The translations under genes and the position numbers were made by a program. A DNA stretch of 13,251 bases. Source: Alphaproteobacteria bacterium. Its GTDB lineage: Bacteria > Pseudomonadota > Alphaproteobacteria > ATCC43930 > CGMCC-115725. The stretch lies in the NCBI GenBank assembly GCA_030039775.1, contig JASHUX010000064.1:1-13251 (forward strand). The letters run 5' to 3'. Below, one piece after another: positions 1 to 6,276 of the stretch. The notes beneath the pieces are model-generated. The model did not search any database, had not been told where the DNA came from, and worked only from the letters and a program-made list of their open reading frames with translations. How positions within the stretch are numbered: the first letter of the stretch is position 1; every line of letters begins with the position of its first letter.

Positions 1-162
1 GGCGGCGCCCATGCCGGAGATGAACCCATAAGTTGGCCCCTCGAACACTGTGCGCCGCACGCACAGGACGCCGACGGGTCCGACCGGCAACGCGATCACG
101 ACACCGATGGCGACGCCCTTCAGGAGCGCTATCAGCAGCAAAGCCGCCGGCAATAACGGCAT
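1..162 (-). CDS. LysE/RhtB-family exporter, N-terminal fragment
   Basis: Partial gene: only the first 54 residues are present, and the rest lies beyond base 1. The translation starts MPLLPAALLLIALLKG and continues with a hydrophobic helix carrying the family pattern G-x-x-I-A-x-P-V-G-P (about residues 20-29). It then has a C-V-R-R-T segment and G-F-I-S-G-M-G-A-A at the cut. This arrangement is typical of the first helix and loop of LysE/RhtB translocators, inner-membrane exporters of amino acids or related small molecules; the substrate cannot be told from this piece. The ATG at 160-162 is the only sensible start, since the frame upstream has no other ATG and no stop for at least 16 codons. 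The ribosome site is weak. It is divergent from the peroxidase gene across 122 bases. Confidence 0.72.
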   Translation of the reverse strand, partial: MPLLPAALLLIALLKGVAIGVVIALPVGPVGVLCVRRTVFEGPTYGFISGMGAA

Positions 163-179
163 GAATTCAGTCTCGGGGA

Positions 180-196
180 TGCGCCTTCCAGGCGCA
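180..196. other. Inverted repeat in the lysE/peroxidase divergent spacer
   Basis: A perfect 7-base inverted repeat (TGCGCCT / AGGCGCA, 3-base loop) lies 17 bases upstream of the lysE-like start. A second, weaker one (TCGCG / CGCGA, 4-base loop) sits at 220-233. They occupy the 163-284 spacer between two divergent genes, where an operator or a hairpin in the lysE leader would be expected. GC-rich DNA makes short palindromes common, so a function is only a possibility. Confidence 0.25.
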
Positions 197-284
197 ATCG
201 GATTCGATGCCGGGGGCTATCGCGCGCTCGCGAAAATGACTATGTGATGACCGTCCGAGGGGTTATCGAATTGGAGGGTCGTTC

Positions 285-785
285 ATGGCAGAACTTGCCA
301 AGGCGCATGATTTCTCCTTTACCACCATCGACGGCGCGCCGATGCCGCTCGCCCAGTACAGAGGCGGGCCGCTGCTGGTCGTCAATACGGCGTCGCAATG
401 CGGTTTCACGCCGCAATATCGCGAGCTCCAATCGCTATGGGAGAAGTACCGAGACAGCGGCCTGACGGTGATCGGCGTGCCGTCGAACGATTTCGGCGCG
501 CAGGAACCGGGCGGCAATGCCGAGATCAAAAAATTCTGCCAGGACAACTATGCGGTCGATTTCCCGCTCGCGGGCAAGGAAAAGGTGACCGGCGGGGACG
601 CGCATCCGTTCTACCAGTGGGCGGCGGACGAAGGCGGCGAGGGCGCGGCGCCACGCTGGAACTTCCACAAATACTTGATCGGCCCCTACGGCGAACTTGC
701 CGGCGTCTACCCGTCCCAGGTCAAGCCGTTGGACAAGTCCCTCACCGACGATATCGAGCGGCTGCTCGGTACGTCGAAGTCCTAG
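285..785 (+). CDS. gpx: Glutathione peroxidase family protein
   Basis: A 166-residue thiol peroxidase with a thioredoxin fold, reducing hydrogen or lipid hydroperoxides; likely cytoplasmic because no signal peptide is seen. Visible family marks: N-T-A-S-Q-C-G-F with the peroxidatic cysteine C39, S-N-D-F-G-A-Q-E-P-G with Q73, and W-N-F-H-K-Y with W125 and N126, completing the Cys-Gln-Trp-Asn tetrad. C85 (K-K-F-C-Q-D-N) is in the place of the resolving cysteine of thioredoxin-dependent bacterial members, so thioredoxin rather than glutathione is the likely reductant (inference). The protein is full length for the bacterial family. A good ribosome site, GGAGG at 273-277, lies 7 bases before the ATG. 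The gene ends in a CTAG shared with the stop codon of the convergent neighbour. Confidence 0.93.
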   Translation: MAELAKAHDFSFTTIDGAPMPLAQYRGGPLLVVNTASQCGFTPQYRELQSLWEKYRDSGLTVIGVPSNDFGAQEPGGNAEIKKFCQDNYAVDFPLAGKEKVTGGDAHPFYQWAADEGGEGAAPRWNFHKYLIGPYGELAGVYPSQVKPLDKSLTDDIERLLGTSKS

Positions 786-1276
786 CGCAGAATCTCTACC
801 AGCAATACCCAGGCGCCGATCATGCCGGCGACGATGGCGACGATGGCGGCGCCGGCAATCCAGTAGAGCCCGCCGCCGTCTTCGGTGATGAGGCTGATGC
901 CGGCGATGACGACCGGCAGCGACGCGAACTGGCCGAGCGCGATCCGAAGCAGATGTTGGCCCGGCGTCGCGCCGCCGGCATTGTGGGTGCCGGACCCGCC
1001 GCGGATCAAGGCCACGCTCATCACGAGGCCGAACACGATGAACTCGATGCCGAGCGCTTCCTCGCCTTGCTCCGGAATGAGCGCGAGCAAGCCCACGATC
1101 AGCAATGACAGCAGCAGAATCAACGCCTCGACCGCGCGACCCGATACCGCTCTCGACGTCAGAACGTTTTTGAGATTGATCGAGATTGCGACGAACACCA
1201 GGCCGGCTAGCGCGGCGCCCGCCCCTGCCTGCGCGGCAAAGAAATCGTGCCACGTGTCGAGATTGAAGCCGGACAT
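782..1276 (-). CDS. Conserved multi-pass membrane protein of unknown function
   Basis: A 164-residue protein with four or five predicted membrane helices (about residues 15-33, 50-67, 77-92, 115-130 and 136-160). It has no signal peptide and no recognisable catalytic motif. The N-terminal pattern F-F-A-A-Q-A-G-A-G-A-A-L-A-G-L followed by A-I-S-I-N-L-K resembles a family I have seen in many bacteria as an uncharacterised integral membrane protein; I cannot give it a function. A loop at about 93-108 is rich in glycine and asparagine. A G-rich ribosome site (GGGGGCG, plus-strand 1279-1285) precedes the ATG. It converges on the peroxidase gene, and the two stop codons overlap in the palindrome CTAG at 782-785. 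Confidence 0.8.
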   Translation of the reverse strand: MSGFNLDTWHDFFAAQAGAGAALAGLVFVAISINLKNVLTSRAVSGRAVEALILLLSLLIVGLLALIPEQGEEALGIEFIVFGLVMSVALIRGGSGTHNAGGATPGQHLLRIALGQFASLPVVIAGISLITEDGGGLYWIAGAAIVAIVAGMIGAWVLLVEILR

Positions 1277-1443
1277 AAAATACGCCCCCGATTGAATATC
1301 CGCGCATTATTACAACGAATTAAGTTGCTCTTATCATGCATTCGCTTGATTCGGATGGCCACCCCGGCTACATCCGGGACCGCGGGGGGTGACCCGGGCC
1401 ATCGGTTCGGGCCAAAAAAGTAGGTGAGGATCGGTTCGTTCAC
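1277..1443. promoter_or_regulatory. Divergent spacer with candidate promoters
   Basis: This 167-base, locally AT-rich spacer separates the minus-strand membrane protein from the ABC unit and should hold both promoters. On the minus strand, TGTAATAAT (plus 1306-1314) contains a near-consensus -10 hexamer AATAAT, 30 bases before the ATG, but no good -35. On the plus strand, TTGATT (1346-1351) is followed after 17 bases by TACATC (1369-1374), a poor -10. A ribosome-site-like GGTGAGGA lies at 1423-1430, 13 bases before the ABC ATPase start, a little far. No coding region was found here. Confidence 0.3.
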
Positions 1444-2385
1444 ATGGAAGCCAAGATCGAGGTGCGGCACCTGACCAAGCGGTTCGGGCCGGTGACGGCG
1501 GTTGACGACGTCACCTTTGCGGTCGGACGCGGCGAGGTGCTCGGCTTTCTCGGCCCGAACGGCGCCGGCAAATCCACGACCATGAAAATGGTCACCGGCT
1601 TTTTGGCGCCGACCCGCGGGACGGCGGCGATTTGCGGCCTCGACATCATCGCGCAACCGATCGCGGCGAAGCGGCATGTCGGCTATCTGCCCGAAGGTGC
1701 GCCCGCCTACCCCGACATGACTCCGGCCGGCTTTCTTACCTTCGTCGCGCGGATTCGCGGCTTCGACGGGGCCGAGGCGAAGAGGCGCATCGCCCTCGCG
1801 GTCGAGCGCACCGCATTGTCCTCCGTGATGCAGCAGCCGATCGAAACCCTGTCGAAAGGCTTCAAGCGCCGCGTCGGCCTGGCGCAGGCGCTGCTGCACG
1901 ATCCCGAGGTGCTGGTGCTGGACGAGCCGACCGACGGCCTCGACCCCAATCAGAAGCACGAAGTGCGCAATCTCATCACCGCGCTCGCGCCCGAAAAGGC
2001 GATCGTCATTTCGACCCATATCCTCGAAGAGGTAGACGCGGTCTGCACGCGCGCCATCGTGATCGCGGGCGGCAAAGTGCTGATCGACGACACGCCGGGG
2101 AAATTCGCCGCGCGCTCGCGGCTCCACAATTCCGTCCGCCTGATGCTGGCCGATCCGGCCATCGACGCGCGCACGGCGTTGTTGCGCCTGCCTGGCGTTG
2201 CCGCGATCGAGTTCATCGAAGACGGCGAAGGCAAGGCGCTCTTGGTCGTGCCGCAAGAGGGCCGCGCCATCATCGCCGAAGTGACCGACCTGGTTCGCAC
2301 CGCGGGTTGGCCCGTGGCGGCGTTGCGCGTCGAGCGCGGCAAGCTCGACGACGTCTTCCGCGACATCACCATGAAGGCCGCGTAG
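1444..2385 (+). CDS. ABC transporter ATP-binding protein, GldA-like
   Basis: The 313-residue ATPase of an ABC-2 type transporter. It binds and hydrolyses ATP on the cytoplasmic face and should pair with the permease just downstream. Visible elements: Walker A G-P-N-G-A-G-K-S-T (37-45), signature L-S-K-G-F (136-140), Walker B V-L-V-L-D-E-P (157-162; D160, E161), D-loop G-L-D-P (165-168) and switch histidine H192 (S-T-H-I-L-E-E). Where most ABC ATPases have a Q-loop glutamine there is Y-L-P-E-G (81-85), as in GldA-type proteins. Residues 215-313 form the extra C-terminal domain of this subfamily, ending in L-D-D-V-F-R. It is the first gene of a tightly spaced four-gene unit ending at 6167. Likely substrate: unknown. 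Confidence 0.93.
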   Translation: MEAKIEVRHLTKRFGPVTAVDDVTFAVGRGEVLGFLGPNGAGKSTTMKMVTGFLAPTRGTAAICGLDIIAQPIAAKRHVGYLPEGAPAYPDMTPAGFLTFVARIRGFDGAEAKRRIALAVERTALSSVMQQPIETLSKGFKRRVGLAQALLHDPEVLVLDEPTDGLDPNQKHEVRNLITALAPEKAIVISTHILEEVDAVCTRAIVIAGGKVLIDDTPGKFAARSRLHNSVRLMLADPAIDARTALLRLPGVAAIEFIEDGEGKALLVVPQEGRAIIAEVTDLVRTAGWPVAALRVERGKLDDVFRDITMKAA

Positions 2386-2399
2386 CACCCCCCTCCATC

Positions 2400-3134
2400 A
2401 TGCGCACCACGTTCATCATCTTTCGGCGCGAGCTCGCGAGCTATTTCGCGACGCCGCTCGCCTACATCTTCATCGTCATCTTCCTGGTGATGGCGGGAAC
2501 GTTCGCGTTCTTCATCGGCAACTTCTTCAATCGCGGCCAAGCCGATTTGCAGCCATTCTTTCAGTTCCATCCCTGGCTCTATCTGGTGCTGATCCCGGCG
2601 CTGTCGATGCGGCTTTGGGCCGAGGAGCGCAAGAGCGGCACGATCGAGCTGTTTCTCACCATGCCGATTTCGATGACGCAGGCGGTGCTGGGCAAATTTC
2701 TGGCCGCCTGGGCCTTCGCCGGCATCGCGCTGATCCTGACCTTCCCGTTCTGGATCACGGTCAATCTCCTGGGCTCGCCCGACAACGGCGTCATTGTCGC
2801 AAGCTACATCGGCAGCTTCTTGATGGCGGGCGCTTACCTCGCCATCGGTGGGGCGCTGTCGGCGCTGACCAAGTCGCAGATCATCGCCTTCGTCGTCACC
2901 GCCGCGGTGTGTTTTTTCTTCACTGTCAGCGGCTCGTCGATCGTGTTGAGCTTTCTCAACGGCTGGGCGCCGGCGGGCGTGATGACCAATCTCGCCTTTT
3001 TCAGCTTCCTCACCCACTTCAACGCCATCATCCGCGGCGTCATCGATCTGCGCGATCTGGTGTTTTTCGTCACGGTGATCGGATTGTGCCTGTTTGCCAA
3101 CGCCATCCTTGTCGACTTGAAGAAGGCGGACTAG
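2400..3134 (+). CDS. ABC-2 type permease, GldF-like
   Basis: A 244-residue inner-membrane permease with about six helices (20-40, 56-72, 101-124, 133-154, 161-186, 219-240). The N-terminus R-R-E-L-A-S-Y-F-A-T-P-L-A-Y-I-F-I is the hallmark of the GldF group. The loop R-L-W-A-E-E-R-K-S-G-T-I-E-L (71-84) is the conserved ABC-2 coupling segment that contacts the ATPase. The reading frame is open far upstream, but that part lies inside the ATPase gene and is a shadow. The ATG at 2400 gives the family's usual N-terminus and leaves a 14-base gap after the ATPase stop. There is no Shine-Dalgarno before it; instead a CCCCCCTCC run (2388-2396). Translation is therefore probably coupled to the ATPase. 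Confidence 0.9.
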   Translation: MRTTFIIFRRELASYFATPLAYIFIVIFLVMAGTFAFFIGNFFNRGQADLQPFFQFHPWLYLVLIPALSMRLWAEERKSGTIELFLTMPISMTQAVLGKFLAAWAFAGIALILTFPFWITVNLLGSPDNGVIVASYIGSFLMAGAYLAIGGALSALTKSQIIAFVVTAAVCFFFTVSGSSIVLSFLNGWAPAGVMTNLAFFSFLTHFNAIIRGVIDLRDLVFFVTVIGLCLFANAILVDLKKAD

Positions 3135-3137
3135 AGG

Positions 3138-5081
3138 ATGGGCATCAATCTGTCCCGCAAAGCTTCCGCTTGGTGGTCTCTCGCCGCCGCGATCGTGCTG
3201 TTCGTCGCGGTCAACGTCCTCGCCGAACAAGAATTGCGCGGATCGCGCATCGATCTAACCGAGAACCACCTCTTTACGCTGTCGCAAGGCACGCGCCACG
3301 TACTGTCGAAGATCGAAGAGCCGATCACGCTTCGCTTCTATTATTCGCCGCAGCTCGGGGCCGCGGCGCCGCCCTACGGCATTTACGCCGAGCGCGTGCG
3401 CGAGACGCTACAGCAATACGCGGCCCTGGCGCACGGCAAGATCAAGCTCGAGGAAATCGATCCGCAGCCCTTCTCGGCCGCGGAGGATCGTGCCGTCGCG
3501 TTCGGGCTCCAGGGCGTCGCCTTGGCGCAAGGCGGCGACCAGGTCTATTTCGGCCTTGCTGCGACCAATGCGACCGACGACCAGCAAACCATTCAGTTCT
3601 TCCAACCCGAGCGCGAGCGCTTCCTCGAATACGATCTGACCAAGCTGATCTACAGCCTCGCCTTTCCGAAGAAGACGGTGGTGGGCCTGATGTCCATGTT
3701 GCCGCTCGAAGGCGATTTCGAGGCGGCGATGCGGGGTGCGCCGCTGACGCCCTACGCCATCTACGAGCAGATGAAGCAGCTGTACGACATTCATGACATC
3801 GAGACCAGCGCCGACAGCATCCCGCCGGACGTCGACGTACTGATGATCGTGCATCCGCAGCATCTGCCGGAAAAGACCCTTTACGCCATCGATCAGTACG
3901 TCATGAAGGGCGGCAAGGTCCTCGCCTTTGTCGATCCGTACTCCGAAGCGCAGGCGATGAAGGCTCAGCAGCAAGCCTTCGATCCGTCGGCGGAGGCGAG
4001 CGATCTCGAACCGCTGTTCAAGGCCTGGGGCGTCGAGCTGCTGAAGGGCAAAGTCGCGGGCGACCGTGCCGATGCCCGCCGCGTCAATATCGGTACCTCC
4101 GTCAGCCCGCACTCGGCCGATTACATCGCCTGGCTGGCGCTCGACGATCACAACGTCGACAAGGACAGCCCGATCACCGCCGATTTGAGCCAGCTCAATT
4201 TCGCCACCGCCGGCGTACTCGAGCCGGTCAAGGGCGCCACCACCACGTTCACGCCGTTGGTCTTCACCACGACTCAGAGCCAGATCGTCGATGTCAGCAA
4301 GGTTATGGGTTATCCCGACGTCGACGCGCTCCTCAACAATTTCAAAGCCTCGGGCGAGAAGCTGACGTTGGTGGCGCGTCTTACCGGTCCGGCCAAGACC
4401 GCCTTTCCCGACGGCTTGGCCAAACCGGTTGCCGACAAGAACACGCCTGCGCCGGCCAAGACCGATCCCAAAATCAGCGTGCCGCCCCAAATCAAGTCGG
4501 CGGTCAAGCCGATCAACGTGGTGGTGGTGGCCGACACCGACATGCTGGCGGATCGATTCTGGGTCGATATCCAGGATTTTGTCGGACAGCATGTCGCCGT
4601 CCCCAACGCCAACAACGGCGACCTCGTGACCAACGCGATCGACACGCTGTCGGGCGGCGACGATCTGATCGGCCTCAGGACGCGCGGCACCGCCGTCCGT
4701 CCCTTCACGCTGGTGCAGAATATTCAGCGCGCCGCCGACGAGCGCTATCAGGACACGGAAAAGGGTCTCGAGAAGCAGCTCAAGGAAACCCAAGACAAGA
4801 TTCGGCAATTGTCCGGCCGCGATCCGCAAGCCCAAGGCGCCGATACCAGCGCCAATGCGATGGAGCAGGCGCAAACGCTCGACAATTTCCGCAGCGAACT
4901 CTTGAAAGTGCGGCGTCAGTTGCGCGCGGTGCAGTTGGCGTTGCGCGAGGACATCGACCGGCTGCGCACCGAAATCGAGATTTTCGACATCGCGGCGATT
5001 CCGATCCTGGTTGGGATCGTGGCCATCGTGCTCGGGGCCGTGCGCCTAAGCCGGCGCCGGCGCCGGGCGCAAGCCGGCTGA
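3138..5081 (+). CDS. GldG-family ABC transporter auxiliary protein (membrane-anchored)
   Basis: A 647-residue protein anchored at both ends. One helix lies at about 12-29 and another at about 617-637, followed by the basic tail S-R-R-R-R-R. The bulk between them (about 35-610) should be periplasmic. Residues about 45-330 match the GldG / ABC_transp_aux type domain, including S-R-I-D-L-T-E-N-H-L-F-T-L-S near residue 40 and R-F-Y-Y-S. A proline- and lysine-rich linker (about 435-460) leads to a second domain with V-V-V-V-A-D-T-D-M-L. Residues about 540-615 are rich in Lys, Glu, Gln and Arg and look like a coiled coil (Q-L-K-E-T-Q-D-K-I, R-L-R-T-E-I-E). It starts 3 bases after the permease stop; AAGGCGG at 3124-3130 is the likely ribosome site. 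It may gather or present a substrate to the transporter; this is inferred from the family. Confidence 0.87.
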   Translation: MGINLSRKASAWWSLAAAIVLFVAVNVLAEQELRGSRIDLTENHLFTLSQGTRHVLSKIEEPITLRFYYSPQLGAAAPPYGIYAERVRETLQQYAALAHGKIKLEEIDPQPFSAAEDRAVAFGLQGVALAQGGDQVYFGLAATNATDDQQTIQFFQPERERFLEYDLTKLIYSLAFPKKTVVGLMSMLPLEGDFEAAMRGAPLTPYAIYEQMKQLYDIHDIETSADSIPPDVDVLMIVHPQHLPEKTLYAIDQYVMKGGKVLAFVDPYSEAQAMKAQQQAFDPSAEASDLEPLFKAWGVELLKGKVAGDRADARRVNIGTSVSPHSADYIAWLALDDHNVDKDSPITADLSQLNFATAGVLEPVKGATTTFTPLVFTTTQSQIVDVSKVMGYPDVDALLNNFKASGEKLTLVARLTGPAKTAFPDGLAKPVADKNTPAPAKTDPKISVPPQIKSAVKPINVVVVADTDMLADRFWVDIQDFVGQHVAVPNANNGDLVTNAIDTLSGGDDLIGLRTRGTAVRPFTLVQNIQRAADERYQDTEKGLEKQLKETQDKIRQLSGRDPQAQGADTSANAMEQAQTLDNFRSELLKVRRQLRAVQLALREDIDRLRTEIEIFDIAAIPILVGIVAIVLGAVRLSRRRRRAQAG

Positions 5082-5093
5082 GCGGAGAGCGAC

Positions 5094-6167
5094 ATGCGGC
5101 AATCCAGCATTTTCGCCTTGTTCGGGGTCACCGTCGTCGCGGTGATCGCCGCGGTGCTGGTGTCGCTGAGCGGCGGCAGCGGCGGCGGTGGCAATCCGCT
5201 CCTCAACGAGCCGGTGATGGCCGGGCTGACGCAACGGCTTGGCGACGTCGCCCGCTTGACCGTGATTCACGGCGAGAACAAGACTACGCTGGTACGGCGC
5301 GACGGCGTTTGGATCGTCGAGGAGAAATACGATTACCGCGCCGACGCCGGCAAGATGAAGACCACGTTGTTCGCGCTTGCCGCGCTGCGCTACGCCGAAC
5401 CGAAGACCGCGAAACCCGACCTTTATTCGCGGCTCGACGTCGAGGACCCCGGCAAGAAAGACAGCGACGCGCAACTCCTGACGTTAAGCGACGCCAACGG
5501 CAAGCTCATGGGCGAAATGATCTTCGGCAAGCGGCGCTACGATATTTTCGGCGGCGGCAACGACGGCATCTATGTCCGCAAGCCCGGCGAGGCGCAATCG
5601 TGGCTCGCCAACGGCTCGCTGACCTTGCCGACCGGCACGCTCGATTGGATCGACCGCCGCATCGCCATGATCAACGACGACACCATCGCGTCGGCGAAGT
5701 TCATCGCGCCCGACGGGGCGGTGGTGGCGGTCTCGCGCGCCAAGAAGGGCGACAAGCTGGTCCTGGCCGGCGGCGTGCCCAAAGGCCAAAAACTCAAGAG
5801 CGACGACGCGCTCGACGAACTGGCGCGTGGCCTCAATTATTTCAGCCTCGACGACGTCCTGCCCGCGACTCAGGTGCCGTTCCCAGACAAGGGCGTGACC
5901 CAGGCGGTCTACACCACCTTCGACGGCCTCACCGTCACCGTCTACCAGATCGAGCGCGATGAACTGTCGAAGGACGACAGCGGCAAGGCCGTCACCAAGA
6001 AAAAATACTGGGTAAAGCTGATCGCGTCCGGCACCGGCAAGGCCGCCAAGGAAGCGGCGGACTTCAACAAGAATGTCGCCGCTTGGGCCTATGCCGTGCC
6101 GGACTACAAGGCGAAAACCTTCATGACCCGCATCGCCGACCTGGTCGAGCCGGATAAGAGTTCCTGA
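5094..6167 (+). CDS. DUF4340 domain-containing protein
   Basis: A 357-residue protein with one N-terminal helix (about 7-26), a glycine-rich linker (G-G-S-G-G-G-G, about 27-33) and a long, mostly beta-rich region expected in the periplasm. The start of that region reads V-A-R-L-T-V-I-H, then R-R-D-G-V-W-I-V with the aromatic W of the DUF4340 repeat, and Y-R-A-D-A-G-K-M. Proteins of this type regularly follow GldG-like genes in bacterial ABC units, and their biochemical role is not known. The gene begins 12 bases after the GldG-like stop with a clear GGAGAG ribosome site (5084-5089). It is the last gene of the unit: a hairpin follows its stop codon and 109 bases separate it from the next gene. 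Confidence 0.86.
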   Translation: MRQSSIFALFGVTVVAVIAAVLVSLSGGSGGGGNPLLNEPVMAGLTQRLGDVARLTVIHGENKTTLVRRDGVWIVEEKYDYRADAGKMKTTLFALAALRYAEPKTAKPDLYSRLDVEDPGKKDSDAQLLTLSDANGKLMGEMIFGKRRYDIFGGGNDGIYVRKPGEAQSWLANGSLTLPTGTLDWIDRRIAMINDDTIASAKFIAPDGAVVAVSRAKKGDKLVLAGGVPKGQKLKSDDALDELARGLNYFSLDDVLPATQVPFPDKGVTQAVYTTFDGLTVTVYQIERDELSKDDSGKAVTKKKYWVKLIASGTGKAAKEAADFNKNVAAWAYAVPDYKAKTFMTRIADLVEPDKSS

Positions 6168-6178
6168 TTTATCCGACC

Positions 6179-6198
6179 GCGATCGCGTGCGCGATCGC
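6179..6198 (+). terminator. Possible terminator hairpin after the ABC unit
   Basis: Eleven bases after the DUF4340 stop lie two copies of the palindrome GCGATCGC (6179-6186 and 6191-6198) that form an 8-base-pair stem with loop GTGC. The stem is strong, but no T-run follows, so this would be at best an atypical intrinsic terminator or a stabilising 3' hairpin. Its position at the only clear gap downstream of the unit is the main support. Confidence 0.4.
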
Positions 6199-6276
6199 CA
6201 GCGACGTCAGGCGGCGAAGGCTTCACGGCCCGCGACGGATTTGTCATGGTGAAACGGGGAACCGGACGGAAACACC

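Noticed and set aside
1207..2388. Minus-strand open frame (393 codons) over the ABC ATPase
   Set aside because: The opposite frame contains all ABC motifs; this one has none and also runs across a promoter-like spacer.
1632..2399. Long upstream extension of the permease frame
   Set aside because: The extension is Arg-rich shadow sequence inside the ATPase gene; the conserved permease N-terminus starts at the ATG at 2400.
1950..3230. Minus-strand frame (426 codons) across the ATPase and permease
   Set aside because: Composition typical of an antisense shadow (His, Arg, Asp, Gln rich); no motif and it spans two well-supported genes.
3408..4874. Long minus-strand open frame (488 codons) opposite the GldG-like gene
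   Set aside because: It is the mirror of a strongly GC-biased gene: the translation is rich in Arg, Gly, Leu and His with no domain, whereas the plus strand gives a coherent membrane-anchored protein.
5051..5070. CCGGCGCCGG-type GC-rich repeat near the end of the GldG-like gene
   Set aside because: It codes the basic R-R-R-R-R tail through CGC/CGG codons, so it needs no separate explanation.
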